Source of the DNA: a virus
DNA length: 64,000 nucleotides
Virus record (IMG/VR): IMGVR_UViG_3300022868_000009
Location: 280,635-344,634 of that record
Direction: 5' to 3' (one strand)
The notes under the pieces were generated by a model. The model was not told the origin of the DNA. It made no database searches and saw only the letters and a list, made by a program, of their open reading frames with translations. Position numbers and translations under genes: made by a program. Below are positions 10,605 to 19,983 of this stretch, one piece after another. Numbering within the stretch: position 1 is the stretch's first letter; each line of letters begins with the position of its first letter.

Positions 10605-10976
10605 ATAAACATTTAACATATCATACATACTAATAGCCAGTTTTATCTGAAACTCAACTTCCTTAAACTTACCAGAATTTAACATATTCATCAATTGAAA
10701 TAAAGAATGATCTTTAAAAAGATAAAGAGTTAAACCATCCATTTCTTCTTCATCAACTAACTCTTCAACTTCAATTTTTTGATCCTCAATCTTTTTCTCA
10801 ATTTTTTTCAATTCTTTAGCATCTTTTTTATTTTTAACATCGATATATTGTGTATTTCCAAGAGAATCATGCATATAATATCCAAGTACTTTACCACCAT
10901 GTCCATATACAATTTGAGGCGGTTTATTTATAGGGTATCTGTCCATTTCACTACCAAATAATTTATGAATATCCAT
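10572..10976 (-). CDS. Hypothetical protein with internal coiled coil
   Basis: 134 residues. The middle (KNKKDAKELKKIEKKIEDQK) is a charged coiled coil followed by an acidic patch. Its start overlaps the end of the HAD gene by 14 bases. No function assigned. Confidence 0.6.
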   Translation of the reverse strand: MDIHKLFGSEMDRYPINKPPQIVYGHGGKVLGYYMHDSLGNTQYIDVKNKKDAKELKKIEKKIEDQKIEVEELVDEEEMDGLTLYLFKDHSLFQLMNMLNSGKFKEVEFQIKLAISMYDMLNVYLDDRGKNTKF

Positions 10977-11400
10977 TTAATATTTTTATTGCTTTTTTAG
11001 ACGAAATTAAACCAAATTCAGCATCTACTTTAATTAAATTATCATATAATCCATCTATATCCATATCATCAATTATAATAAATGATTCTACATCATTTAA
11101 ATATATCCAATGATTAATTTCTTCACTTCTATTTTTATATTCAAAACCAATAGGAGTAACATCTATTATGTTCTTTATACCTCTCTTTTTAAATATTTCT
11201 TGTATTTTTTCTAAACCTGCCGTTCTCCATGTACTAGTCACTACAATTTTCGCATCGGTTTTATTTTGAATTTCGTTGATAAATTTGACTACTTCTGGAT
11301 TAAATTTTGATAATTTATCCTTAGCCTCTTTATAATCAATTGAAATTTGATGTTTTCTAGTTACTAAAACACCATCTATATCCAAAAATATTATTTTCAT
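10963..11400 (-). CDS. HAD-superfamily phosphatase
   Basis: 145 residues. Motif I is FLDIDGVL (nucleophile and acid/base Asp), motif II is VVTSTWR and motif IV is FIIIDD. The TSTWR form resembles HAD domains found with RNA-repair enzymes, so a 3'- or 5'-phosphatase acting on nucleic-acid ends or nucleotides is plausible; an RNA ligase is encoded at 39 kb. Substrate not deducible. Confidence 0.8.
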   Translation of the reverse strand: MKIIFLDIDGVLVTRKHQISIDYKEAKDKLSKFNPEVVKFINEIQNKTDAKIVVTSTWRTAGLEKIQEIFKKRGIKNIIDVTPIGFEYKNRSEEINHWIYLNDVESFIIIDDMDIDGLYDNLIKVDAEFGLISSKKAIKILNGYS

Positions 11401-11449
11401 ATTTAATATATATTAAAGAATATAAATCCATTATGAAAAATTTAATGAC

Positions 11450-11509
11450 ATGAAAATTGGTTTAAAAAGAAAGCACATCATCGAAGCACTTAAAATGAAT
11501 TTATTATAA
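11450..11509 (+). pseudogene. Relic of a tagged gene (19 residues ending LKMNLL)
   Basis: MKIGLKRKHIIEALKMNLL, an N-terminal strand fused straight to the family's C-terminal tail, so nearly all of the body is deleted. It is preceded by a six-codon ORF overlapping it by ATGA. It lies 8 kb from the other tagged genes. Confidence 0.6.
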
Positions 11510-11524
11510 TAATATATAAAATAT

Positions 11525-12130
11525 ATGAGAAACCTTAAAACATATGAAGATTATTTATATGAATATTCTGAAATTAAAAAAGAAGAAACACTACACATAT
11601 ACACAGATGGTAGTTATTCTGACCAAGTTTCAAATTATAAAATAAGTTATAGTGCAGTTTTAATAACAGAAAACGAAAACGAATATTATCTTTCAGGACA
11701 TATGGTTAGAAAATATGTTGATCAATTATTTGGTTCTCAAACACCATTAAATAGTTTAACTGCTGAATTAGTGGCTTTAAATCAACTACTTTATATTATG
11801 AATAGCTATAAAATATCTAATAAAAATCTTCTAATTTATACAGATTGTGAATCTGTTTACGAACACTTCAATGAATCTTTGCCTGTAATAAAGAAAAAAA
11901 ATATGTCTAAATTAGTCAATAATATAAAACATAATATTAACAATTTAAAAAATAAAAAAAATATCGTTGATATTAGATGGATTCCAGGACATAAACAAAT
12001 ATACGGTAATATGATAGCAAACTATCTAGCCAAAAAAGGTGAAGATATCAACACTTTTAAAATATATTTTAATATGGCAGATAGACATTTTAAAAATATG
12101 AAAGACTACGATTGGTTCAAAAAACTTTAA
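11525..12130 (+). CDS. RNase HI-like nuclease with an N-terminal KTYE-type tag
   Basis: 201 residues. Catalytic residues of the RNase H fold are present: D in YTDGSY, E in TAELVALN, D in YTDCESV, and the H-containing GHK..GN..AN segment near the end. It cleaves RNA in RNA-DNA hybrids, for example removing primers. The first 16 residues (MRNLKTYEDYLYEYSE) precede the fold and resemble the MKYLKTYNE module of the tagged small proteins. Overlaps the convergent glycosyltransferase gene by 4 bases. Confidence 0.85.
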   Translation: MRNLKTYEDYLYEYSEIKKEETLHIYTDGSYSDQVSNYKISYSAVLITENENEYYLSGHMVRKYVDQLFGSQTPLNSLTAELVALNQLLYIMNSYKISNKNLLIYTDCESVYEHFNESLPVIKKKNMSKLVNNIKHNINNLKNKKNIVDIRWIPGHKQIYGNMIANYLAKKGEDINTFKIYFNMADRHFKNMKDYDWFKKL

Positions 12131-12765
12131 AAATCACCACCTTTTATTGGAGGAGCACCCCAGTGACAAACTAAATATTGTGGCATATTTTCAAGTTTCT
12201 TAAATTTCAAACCTTTACTAGCTAAAGTTAAAACAAATAACCAATCATGACCATAACCAGTTTTCCATTCTATACCAGAAATATTCTTATGACAAATAGA
12301 ACTTGTTCCGATCTGACCAAATCTCGGTTCAACCAACCTTTTATGTAATATTTTAAAATCTTTACTACCAACTAAATAATCATCATAATATACCCAGTCA
12401 TATTTATTAATATCAAATTGAGACATTATAGTTTCTAAATGTGTTTTACCCCAAGCATCATCACTATCAAGATAAGCGATAACTTCACCTTTAGCATGGT
12501 TTAATCCTTCTGTTCTAACATTTCCACTATAAGTTGGCTGTTTTGGTATTATTATACATTCAATATTTGGAATATCATCCCAATTTTCTTTATATATCTC
12601 ATAAGTTTTTGTACAACCATCTGAAACAATAATTAATTCAGTATTTTTATATGATTGTTTTATAAAAGTTTTAACAGCTCTTATAAATTTTTTATCTCTA
12701 TTTTTAGCAGCATTTGGATAATCACCCAAATAACTTGCCATTATAACTGAAACTAATTTATTCAT
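12127..12765 (-). CDS. Family 2 glycosyltransferase
   Basis: 212 residues of GT-A fold. It opens SVIMASYLGDY, has FIKQSYKNTELIIVSDG and the metal/nucleotide-sugar site AYLDSDDAW. Transfers a sugar from a nucleotide donor; target may be phage DNA, virion protein or host surface. Upstream of it in the same direction lie thyA and a second glycosyltransferase, which is compatible with base or surface modification. Confidence 0.85.
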   Translation of the reverse strand: MNKLVSVIMASYLGDYPNAAKNRDKKFIRAVKTFIKQSYKNTELIIVSDGCTKTYEIYKENWDDIPNIECIIIPKQPTYSGNVRTEGLNHAKGEVIAYLDSDDAWGKTHLETIMSQFDINKYDWVYYDDYLVGSKDFKILHKRLVEPRFGQIGTSSICHKNISGIEWKTGYGHDWLFVLTLASKGLKFKKLENMPQYLVCHWGAPPIKGGDF

Positions 12766-12780
12766 ATTATTTATTTTATT

Positions 12781-13953
12781 TTAAACTGCAACCTCCATTT
12801 TTATATTAGGATGATATTCATAATTAACAAATTCAAAATCTTCATATCTATAATCATAAATAGAAACTTTTTTTTCTATTTTTAATTTACAGGGTTTAAA
12901 ACTATCCCTTGTTAACAATTCTGTTAATTGTTCCTCATGATTCTTATAAATATGAACATCTCCCCCCTGCCAAATAAATTCATCAGGTTTCATATTAACA
13001 ACAGATGCAATCATATTTAATAAAATAGAATAAGATGCAATGTTAAATGGTAAACCTAAACCAACATCCACAGATCTTTGATATAATTGCAAAGATAAAG
13101 ATTTAGTAGATACATTTAAATCATTTAATTTATGTATTTGTTCAACTCTATCATATTTATCCATAAAAGTAACAATTTGATATTTATCATTATCAAAATA
13201 GTATTCTAATCTTTCTTTATGTGACAATGTTTTAACATAACATTGAAATAATATATGACATGGTGGTAACATCATATCATCAACATCATTAACATTCCAT
13301 GCATTAACAATATGCCTTCTTGAATCTGGATTTGACATTAAACCATCAATTAAATTATCAATTTGATTTATACCTGGAAAATATACATCTTTCCAACCAA
13401 GATGATCTACTATCTTAGTTTCTGATTTAGTATAATTATATTCTTTCTTTACTTCAACTTTTTCATAATGTCCATTCCAATCAACCCATTGTTTACCATA
13501 AACTGGTCCAAGATCTCCCCATTTAAGAGCAAAATTATCATCTTTTTCAATTTTAGTTTCAAATTCTTTCTGATTCAACATTTTAAATTTCTTTACAGTC
13601 TTTTCATCTATTAAATCATTTTGCATATATTTTTCTAATTTCTTACTTCTGTAATCTTTATACGGCCAATCACTCCAAAAAGTGACACCATTATCAATTA
13701 AATATTTGATATTAGTATTACCAAATTTATCATATTTCTCGTCATAAGATTTTAAAAACCATAATAATTCATGAATTAATGATTTATTGTGTATTTTTCT
13801 TAATGTTAATAATGGAAATCCATCATCCATTTTAAATCTTATATTATAACCAAAAACACTTTTAGTACCAATATTAGTTCTGTCTGCTTTATCAGAACCA
13901 TTTTCAAATATATGTTTGATAAGTTCTTTATATTTCTTATCATGTATATTCAT
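12781..13953 (-). CDS. thyA: Thymidylate synthase with insertions
   Basis: 390 residues against about 264 for the bacterial enzyme. It converts dUMP to dTMP using methylene-tetrahydrofolate. Visible signatures: DRTNIGTKSVFG, GFPLLTLRK, the active site MLPPCH, the dUMP-binding SRRHIVNAWN, LYQRSVDVGLGLPFNI and the folate end DFEFVNYEYHP. The extra ~120 residues sit as insertions near 70-110 (YKDYRSKKLE..), 145-185 and 235-265, between core elements. The core looks intact, so activity is expected. Confidence 0.95.
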   Translation of the reverse strand: MNIHDKKYKELIKHIFENGSDKADRTNIGTKSVFGYNIRFKMDDGFPLLTLRKIHNKSLIHELLWFLKSYDEKYDKFGNTNIKYLIDNGVTFWSDWPYKDYRSKKLEKYMQNDLIDEKTVKKFKMLNQKEFETKIEKDDNFALKWGDLGPVYGKQWVDWNGHYEKVEVKKEYNYTKSETKIVDHLGWKDVYFPGINQIDNLIDGLMSNPDSRRHIVNAWNVNDVDDMMLPPCHILFQCYVKTLSHKERLEYYFDNDKYQIVTFMDKYDRVEQIHKLNDLNVSTKSLSLQLYQRSVDVGLGLPFNIASYSILLNMIASVVNMKPDEFIWQGGDVHIYKNHEEQLTELLTRDSFKPCKLKIEKKVSIYDYRYEDFEFVNYEYHPNIKMEVAV

Positions 13954-13976
13954 ATTATTCTTTATTTTTGGAAAGA

Positions 13977-14507
13977 TTAACGTTTCATTAATTCTCTATA
14001 TTGTTCTTCTAATTGAGATATTTTATCTTTCATATATTCATTCTCACTAGTTAATTTTTCAACCTCACATTTATATTCATTTAATTCAATTTGCAAATTC
14101 CCAGTCGTTGTACCTTCACAACACTTATCAAATATATCACCATCTTCTTCCATTAAAATAGTTGAAATATATTTTCCAGATATTTCATTTTTTATATCAT
14201 TTAATTTCGCATGTAATGCATTTTGATAATTAATATCAGAATCTAATTCTAATTCATCTTTAATCCATCCAGATGATACTTCTAAACAATGATTTTCATG
14301 TTCTGTTATTAATTGTCGAACTTGTGGTTTAATTGCATTTGATATCAATAAAGTAAAATTACTTTTATCTGCATATGATTTACATAATATCTCACTTATA
14401 GTGTCAGCAATAATATTTGATATTATTTCGTAAGCTTCTGTTGATACAACCATTTCGGTGTATGTTTGTTCTCTATTTTCATTAAATATGAAACCTTTTT
14501 TAATCAT
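13977..14507 (-). CDS. Hypothetical protein with C-terminal coiled coil
   Basis: 176 residues; the last 40 (EVEKLTSENEYMKDKISQLE) form a heptad coiled coil. Lies between thyA and a glycosyltransferase in one operon. No family recognised. Confidence 0.65.
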   Translation of the reverse strand: MIKKGFIFNENREQTYTEMVVSTEAYEIISNIIADTISEILCKSYADKSNFTLLISNAIKPQVRQLITEHENHCLEVSSGWIKDELELDSDINYQNALHAKLNDIKNEISGKYISTILMEEDGDIFDKCCEGTTTGNLQIELNEYKCEVEKLTSENEYMKDKISQLEEQYRELMKR

Positions 14508-14518
14508 TTTTTAAATTA

Positions 14519-15736
14519 TTATTTTTTAGATACTATCTCTTTATAAAGATCAGTTCTTTTTTTATTTACTACACTCATTTCAAACGTTTTCATAAAATAT
14601 TCATGATTTGCTTCACCATGATCAATAATAGCATTTGGGTTATCAACATACCATTTCATTTTATTATACCAATCACTATTTTTTTCACTAACATAAAAAC
14701 CTTTTTGTTTACCGTCATTTTTGCCTTCTATATCATCTATAAGATAAGGACCATAATCACTTAATATTATTGGCATTTTGTGAGCACCAGATTCAATTAC
14801 TTTTAATTGAGATTTACAATAATTAAACATATGATTATTTTTTAAAGGTGCTAAAGAAATATCAGCCTCTCTATACATTGTACCATATTCTAAAATGGCT
14901 TTTGTCCATCTTCTTTGATAAAATTCATCTTTGTATTTTTCAACATATCCAAAAGTAACATTATCATTTTTTTCATTATTATCTAAATGAGATCTATAAT
15001 TATGATCTTTTATATATTTATTACCACTTGTAAATATACTCTCAAAATGACCCCATTGACTTCTTCTAGAATCATCAATTGCAGTTTGGCCACCAGCCAT
15101 TCTGATTCTTAAATCAAACCCACACAAATAAATTTGTGCCTTTGTCAAAAATTCTTTATCAAATAATTTAAAATCATCCTTTAATAATCTTAAATCTGGC
15201 ATATGAGAAATACCACCACCCCATATAAATCTAGTTTTTTCAGATTCAACTTTAACAGAGTTCCATTGTTGCTCTTTAATATTTAAAGCATTTTCAATAA
15301 CAGTAATATTTGGATTATGTTCTCTAATTATATCTGCAAACAAAGGAGAAGTAGTTGTTATATGATCTGAATTTTTAAGAATTTTTTCAATAACTGATTG
15401 TGAATTATTCTTTTTCCATGATCTATAATTTAAATGAGTACTATTCAATATCCAATAATCATCAATATCATAAACTAATTTAATATTATATTTTTTAATA
15501 ATTGAATAAAAAACAGATTCAATTTCAGGTTTTAAAGGTAACATTTTATTATAAAATAAAATATCATATTTACTCATAAATTCCTCGCTTAATAACGGTA
15601 ATGTACCATCAGAAAGAAGTCTAATGTCTACATTAATATCTGGGTCATTCATACATAAATGTGGATTTAATATCCGATAATATCCAACACCATCGTTATC
15701 ACCTGAAACTACAAGTATATTAATTTTTTTGCTCAT
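14519..15736 (-). CDS. GT-B type glycosyltransferase
   Basis: 405 residues. The start ILVVSGDNDGVGYYRILNPH is the glycine-rich opening of GT-B enzymes, and VYDIDDYW, TTTSPLFADIIREHNP and the C-terminal EADISLAPLKNN...KSQLKVIESGAHKMPII segment match group-1 glycosyltransferases. Acceptor unknown. Confidence 0.8.
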   Translation of the reverse strand: MSKKINILVVSGDNDGVGYYRILNPHLCMNDPDINVDIRLLSDGTLPLLSEEFMSKYDILFYNKMLPLKPEIESVFYSIIKKYNIKLVYDIDDYWILNSTHLNYRSWKKNNSQSVIEKILKNSDHITTTSPLFADIIREHNPNITVIENALNIKEQQWNSVKVESEKTRFIWGGGISHMPDLRLLKDDFKLFDKEFLTKAQIYLCGFDLRIRMAGGQTAIDDSRRSQWGHFESIFTSGNKYIKDHNYRSHLDNNEKNDNVTFGYVEKYKDEFYQRRWTKAILEYGTMYREADISLAPLKNNHMFNYCKSQLKVIESGAHKMPIILSDYGPYLIDDIEGKNDGKQKGFYVSEKNSDWYNKMKWYVDNPNAIIDHGEANHEYFMKTFEMSVVNKKRTDLYKEIVSKK

Positions 15737-15808
15737 AAATAGTAATATTTTTAATTTTATATATCCTTAGAGATTAAGTTTAATAAAAATTATTTTTTAA
15801 AATTCAAA

Positions 15809-15836
15809 AAACCTATTCGACGAATCGAACAGGTTT
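15809..15836 (-). terminator. Terminator of the small leftward operon
   Basis: AACCTATTCGA-CGAA-TCGAACAGGTT with one mismatch; the T-run lies on the minus strand, so it stops transcripts coming from 19.2-16.0 kb. Confidence 0.7.
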
Positions 15837-15860
15837 TCTATATTTGAAGTATAATTTTAT

Positions 15861-16044
15861 TTATTTTTTAAAATCATGTACATTACAATAATTATTTTTT
15901 GAAACTATTTCTATTAACTCATCAAGAGTAACTTTTATGAGAAATTCACCTCTCTTTACATTCTTTGCAAATTTGCATGTCTTTTATTCCTGTACCAATA
16001 CAATCTTCACAAAGTTTGTGAACATAATATAATCCTTTCAGGAT
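15861..16044 (-). pseudogene. Degraded small zinc-motif gene
   Basis: Directly after the stop of the next gene the same minus-strand frame reads LCEDCIGTGIKDMQICKECKER then stops; the following frame continues as RGEFLIKVTLDELIEIVSKNN. Together they look like one ~60-residue CxxC protein broken by a frameshift and lacking a start codon. Confidence 0.35.
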
Positions 16045-16278
16045 TTAATTTAATTTTTCTAATTCTTCATAAAATTTTTCCATTAACTTCTCTTTATACA
16101 TTATCCAATCTTTATTTGTCTTATCAAAATAACTAAAAACAAGCAAAGGTGATATTAAATAAATTATAGGTACTCTTAATAACCAAAAAGGGTATATACA
16201 TATTTTACCAATTTTATTATAATTAGACCAATCCTCTTTTATATATTGATTATACACAAACTTATAGAATTTTCTCAT
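16045..16278 (-). CDS. Small membrane protein
   Basis: 77 residues with one or two membrane segments (YPFWLLRVPIIYLISPLLVFS, about 28-48) between charged ends. No family recognised. Confidence 0.6.
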   Translation of the reverse strand: MRKFYKFVYNQYIKEDWSNYNKIGKICIYPFWLLRVPIIYLISPLLVFSYFDKTNKDWIMYKEKLMEKFYEELEKLN

Positions 16279-16295
16279 TTAAATTTTTTCTTTTG

Positions 16296-16499
16296 TTAAT
16301 AAATAAGTACATATTCTACATTAATATAACATTTCTTTTTTAACTCCACTAAATCAACTTTTAATTCCTGTGGAATTCCATACAATCTACCATGATATTT
16401 AGATTTCATTTTAATTTCTAATTGATCTGAAACAAATCTAATATAATCACCTTTTGTTTCAAAAATTTCCATATCATGACCACTAACATTTAATTTCAT
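16296..16499 (-). CDS. Small hypothetical protein
   Basis: 67 residues; no motif. Member of a run of short leftward genes with 15-20 nt spacing. Confidence 0.55.
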   Translation of the reverse strand: MKLNVSGHDMEIFETKGDYIRFVSDQLEIKMKSKYHGRLYGIPQELKVDLVELKKKCYINVEYVLIY

Positions 16500-16514
16500 A
16501 TAATTTTATTTATT

Positions 16515-16889
16515 TTATTTTCCTAAGCCAAATAAACGTTGAAAAAAATTTCTTGAAGGTTTAACCATAATAATCTCTTTCAATTCTCGAACAACTTCTT
16601 GTTCATTTTTTTCTTCAACTTTAGGTTCAACTTTAGGTTCAACTTTAGGTTCAACTTTAGGTTCAACTTTAGGTTCAACTTTAGGTTCAACTTTAAGTTT
16701 TTTAGCAGAATCAACTGATCTAATTAAATCTTTATAATTTGCTTCAAATCTGTGTCTTTCATTAGAATCTAACATTTCTTTTAAAATACTATCAATTTTA
16801 ATTTTATACTCTTCATAATTTAAATCAACTTTTAATAAAGGTTTAACTTTATGCCAAAAGTAATAAGCAACTGTTGTTTTTGGTACCAT
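16515..16889 (-). CDS. Protein with KVEP tetrapeptide repeats
   Basis: 124 residues: a helical N-terminal half, then about seven KVEP repeats (residues ~70-95) and a short hydrophobic C-terminus. The repeat comes from a 12-bp DNA tandem repeat (TTTAGGTTCAAC on the plus strand). The charged Pro-rich stretch is probably an extended spacer. Confidence 0.65.
   Translation of the reverse strand: MVPKTTVAYYFWHKVKPLLKVDLNYEEYKIKIDSILKEMLDSNERHRFEANYKDLIRSVDSAKKLKVEPKVEPKVEPKVEPKVEPKVEPKVEEKNEQEVVRELKEIIMVKPSRNFFQRLFGLGK
16620..16694. repeat. 12-bp tandem repeat coding KVEP
   Basis: About six near-identical units of TTTAGGTTCAAC; copy number is likely to vary between isolates. Confidence 0.85.
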
Positions 16890-16907
16890 AATTTTATGTT
16901 TTTAAGT

Positions 16908-17363
16908 TTATACTAATTTTATTTCTATATTTTCATTCTTGTAAAAATGTTCCTTCATTAAAAATATAACAGAAGTTTTTCTTAAAAAATAAGTCTTTGA
17001 AGTAAAACATTCTTTATCATCCATAATCTTAATAACCAAGCCATCTTTCATTTTAAATTCACCATCTCTCAATAAATCTATAACTTGTTCATATGTTAAA
17101 TCAACTTCTTTAAATTTAAGAGATTCGCCATTTTTAATTACATATCTTGTTTCATTATATTTCTTACTAATTGTATCTGTAGTTTCATCTACAAAATCTT
17201 TAACCTCTGAATTTTTATAATTTTCCATTAATCCATCAACCCTTTTTTTGAAATTAGATTTTTTATATTTTTCTTGCGCTTTCTTAGCACTAACTTTAAC
17301 ATTTCTCTTTACAGAATATTTGAGTGTTTCAAATAATAACTGTTGTTTTAAAAAATTCCACAT
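16908..17363 (-). CDS. Hypothetical lysine-rich protein
   Basis: 151 residues, strongly basic helical N-terminal half, then a small alpha/beta C-terminal part (VDLTYEQVIDLLRDGEFK). No function assigned. Confidence 0.55.
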   Translation of the reverse strand: MWNFLKQQLLFETLKYSVKRNVKVSAKKAQEKYKKSNFKKRVDGLMENYKNSEVKDFVDETTDTISKKYNETRYVIKNGESLKFKEVDLTYEQVIDLLRDGEFKMKDGLVIKIMDDKECFTSKTYFLRKTSVIFLMKEHFYKNENIEIKLV

Positions 17364-17377
17364 TTTTTTTATATTTT

Positions 17378-17830
17378 TTAGTTAATAAATTCTTTATGTA
17401 CTATTACATTTTCTCTGAATTCTTCAGAGAAAGTTTTCTTCAAATCTTCATTCTCTTTTTTCAATACCTTATTCTCTTTTTTCAATTCTTCTATCTTCTT
17501 ATATTCAGGTGTTAAATTACCATCCCAATTTAACCATTCTTCAGTTTCACCAATAATATTCAAATAATTCTCAATCAATCTTGTAACACCAACTTGATAA
17601 TCTTCCAATTTATCATATAAATCACGAGTCCAATCATTATAAAATATAAATTTACTCTTAGAATGATACCTTTCTGAATGTAATTCAACTTTTCTAATTT
17701 TTTTATAACCAAAAAAATTTTTTTTTATAACATCCTTATATAAAGTAGTTTTTATTTCCCAAGAAAAACTACTATCATGAAAAGTCGTATAATACTTTTT
17801 ACCCTTATAATGAATTTCTCTATATGTCAT
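17378..17830 (-). CDS. Hypothetical protein with C-terminal coiled coil
   Basis: 150 residues; aromatic beta-rich N-terminus, C-terminal coiled coil (ELKKENKVLKKENEDLKK). Overlap-free but tightly spaced with its neighbours. Confidence 0.6.
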   Translation of the reverse strand: MTYREIHYKGKKYYTTFHDSSFSWEIKTTLYKDVIKKNFFGYKKIRKVELHSERYHSKSKFIFYNDWTRDLYDKLEDYQVGVTRLIENYLNIIGETEEWLNWDGNLTPEYKKIEELKKENKVLKKENEDLKKTFSEEFRENVIVHKEFIN

Positions 17831-17832
17831 TT

Positions 17833-18027
17833 TTAGTTGTCTTCTGACTCCTTTAATTTCTGAACATAAATCGCTTTCAATTTTTGTTCTCTTTTCTTAA
17901 CTGATTTCTTTTTATAATCTTTCTTGTCCCTGATTGCTTTTAAAACACCAGTCTTAATATATTTTTGCTTATATTTTTTTAAAGCTCTATCAATTTTATC
18001 TTTACTATCTACTTTAATTATTAACAT
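17833..18027 (-). CDS. Small very basic protein
   Basis: 64 residues, about 40% Lys/Arg. The opening LIIKVDSKDKIDRALKKYKQK and the C-terminal KKREQKLKAIYVQKLKE resemble ribosomal protein bS21 (strand, then basic helix). A phage bS21 homologue is plausible but needs a profile search. Confidence 0.45.
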   Translation of the reverse strand: MLIIKVDSKDKIDRALKKYKQKYIKTGVLKAIRDKKDYKKKSVKKREQKLKAIYVQKLKESEDN

Positions 18028-18134
18028 TTTTTATATTTATTATTTTTATTCTGTTTTGTTTAATTATTTGTTAAAATTTCACTAACACAAATATAGTAAA
18101 AATTTAACAAATAAAAAATTTAAAAAGAAAAATA

Positions 18135-19208
18135 CTAAGAAACTACATACTTATATAACTTCTTGTGATAGTCAAGATCCTTATAATCACTAACCATCAA
18201 ATAAACTATATAACAAAAATAAAATATTTTATCAATCATCAAACTTCTATCAACATCACCACCAACAAACCTAAATTCAACATAATCATCATCAATAATT
18301 CTTCTTAAATTCATACCGAAAGTTTTAGAACCTAGATTATTAGATAATTCCTTTAATTCGATTTCCAAAAACTTCTCAACATCATCTACAAAATTATCAC
18401 TACTAAACTCAGGAAACTCACCCTTCTTTATCTTATCTAAAAATGTCTGACAATATGCAGTAAATTGTCTATATTCAATATCTTTATAAATATAGGGTTT
18501 TTCACTAGTCTCAACCATCATAATTAAACCCTTTACAAAATTCCATCTATCTACATCTTTATTTAAACCAATATTAATATGAATAGAAGTGTGATTATTC
18601 ATATACCAATAATCCTGTTTATTAAAATCATCATAAAAATCATTAATCATTTCTAAACCTTTATCCAAACCAGTCACATATTTCTTAGGTGAAAATTCAA
18701 CCCCCCTAGATAAAGTTTGATCAAACTCAAATTTTAAATCATCATAATATTTAGTATAAAAATTAGGCAAATATTCACCAATTTTATTTATAACATATCC
18801 AAGATTTTCAAATTCATCTTCTTCCTCTTCCTCATATTCAATTTCTAAATTATCAATAATATTAATCATATTAGAAACTATATATTCCTCTGTCTTATTC
18901 TTACAACTATTCATAATATTATCCAAAGAATCAGATATATTTCCAAAATCAAACTGATTATAAACTATCTGTTTTAAAAAATCTAAATCATAATCAATTT
19001 TATCAATGTCTAATCCAACACGTAATTTTTTAAATATTTCTAATAAATACTTATCCTCTACTTTAGAAACTTTAACATTCTCATCATCTGTTTCTAATTC
19101 AAATTCAAAAGCTAATGTAAAATGTTCTACCATACCAGAATCAAATAATAATTTCTTATCTTTTCTATTAAATTCTAGTAATTGTTTATATGTTATAAGA
19201 TATTTCAT
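18135..19208 (-). CDS. Amidoligase-like protein with KYLITY-type N-terminus
   Basis: 357 residues. Motifs fit the COOH-NH2 amidoligase group (PF12224-like): FEFELET near 32, RGVEFSPKKY near 165, the paired HTSIHINIG near 205 and VEFRFVGGD near 325. These enzymes join a carboxylate to an amine using ATP. The first residues MKYLITYKQLLEFN precede the domain and match the N-terminal module of the small tagged proteins. Expected family length is 250-350. Substrate unknown. Confidence 0.5.
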   Translation of the reverse strand: MKYLITYKQLLEFNRKDKKLLFDSGMVEHFTLAFEFELETDDENVKVSKVEDKYLLEIFKKLRVGLDIDKIDYDLDFLKQIVYNQFDFGNISDSLDNIMNSCKNKTEEYIVSNMINIIDNLEIEYEEEEEDEFENLGYVINKIGEYLPNFYTKYYDDLKFEFDQTLSRGVEFSPKKYVTGLDKGLEMINDFYDDFNKQDYWYMNNHTSIHINIGLNKDVDRWNFVKGLIMMVETSEKPYIYKDIEYRQFTAYCQTFLDKIKKGEFPEFSSDNFVDDVEKFLEIELKELSNNLGSKTFGMNLRRIIDDDYVEFRFVGGDVDRSLMIDKIFYFCYIVYLMVSDYKDLDYHKKLYKYVVS

Positions 19209-19244
19209 TTCAACTTTATATATTAAAAATTAATATATACTAGT

Positions 19245-19637
19245 ATGAAAAATTTTTTAAATTTTATAAATAATAATCACGAATATTCAAATAATGAAAT
19301 GAATAAAATTATTAAATTCATTGGCAAATTATGTAAATATGAAAACAAAAAAGCAAACGCAATATTCAATTTTAACATATCAAAAAATATACTTAATGAT
19401 ACAGATTTTAATGCATCAGTAAGATCAAATAACATATATTCAAACGATATAAAACAAGTTACAAAAATACTTGATAAAGTATGCGAAAAATTAAATATGT
19501 ATCCAACAATAAATATTATGATTAATACATTTGGTAGATCAACAAATTATAATATTAACTGTACATTTGAATTTACAGAAAAAAATAAATTAGACATTCT
19601 TGCAACTATAGAAGGAAATAAATTAGGACTATTATAA
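19245..19637 (+). CDS. Tagged small protein (tail EGNKLGLL)
   Basis: 130 residues. Body is alpha/beta without a recognised fold; it closes TIEGNKLGLL. The next gene begins at the base after its stop. First intact member of the tagged family from the left. Confidence 0.7.
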   Translation: MKNFLNFINNNHEYSNNEMNKIIKFIGKLCKYENKKANAIFNFNISKNILNDTDFNASVRSNNIYSNDIKQVTKILDKVCEKLNMYPTINIMINTFGRSTNYNINCTFEFTEKNKLDILATIEGNKLGLL

Positions 19638-19982
19638 ATGAAACATCTTAAAAAATATAACGAAGAGAAAATAGAAAATAAATGGAAAAATACAATAGTA
19701 ATTTATGAATCTTACTCGGATTCATGGGTATATGTAGATGGTTCATTGATATCAGAATGGTCTGTTACCATATTTGATATATTATTAATATTATCAGAGG
19801 ATAATGTTAATATATTGAAATATAAAATATCAATGTTAACAGATCATTTTCCTCAAAATATAATTGATCATTTAAACGATCACCCAGAACAAGAATTTCC
19901 AATGTATGATTTAGATATATATGAACAAGAAATAATAAAAAGAAAAGCAGAAAAAGAAGGACAAAAAATGGGTCTGTTTTAA
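19638..19982 (+). CDS. Tagged small protein, both modules (MKHLKKYNEE ... QKMGLF)
   Basis: 114 residues carrying the N-terminal module and an acidic C-terminal helix before QKMGLF. Abuts its upstream neighbour with no gap. Confidence 0.7.
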   Translation: MKHLKKYNEEKIENKWKNTIVIYESYSDSWVYVDGSLISEWSVTIFDILLILSEDNVNILKYKISMLTDHFPQNIIDHLNDHPEQEFPMYDLDIYEQEIIKRKAEKEGQKMGLF

Positions 19983-19983
19983 A

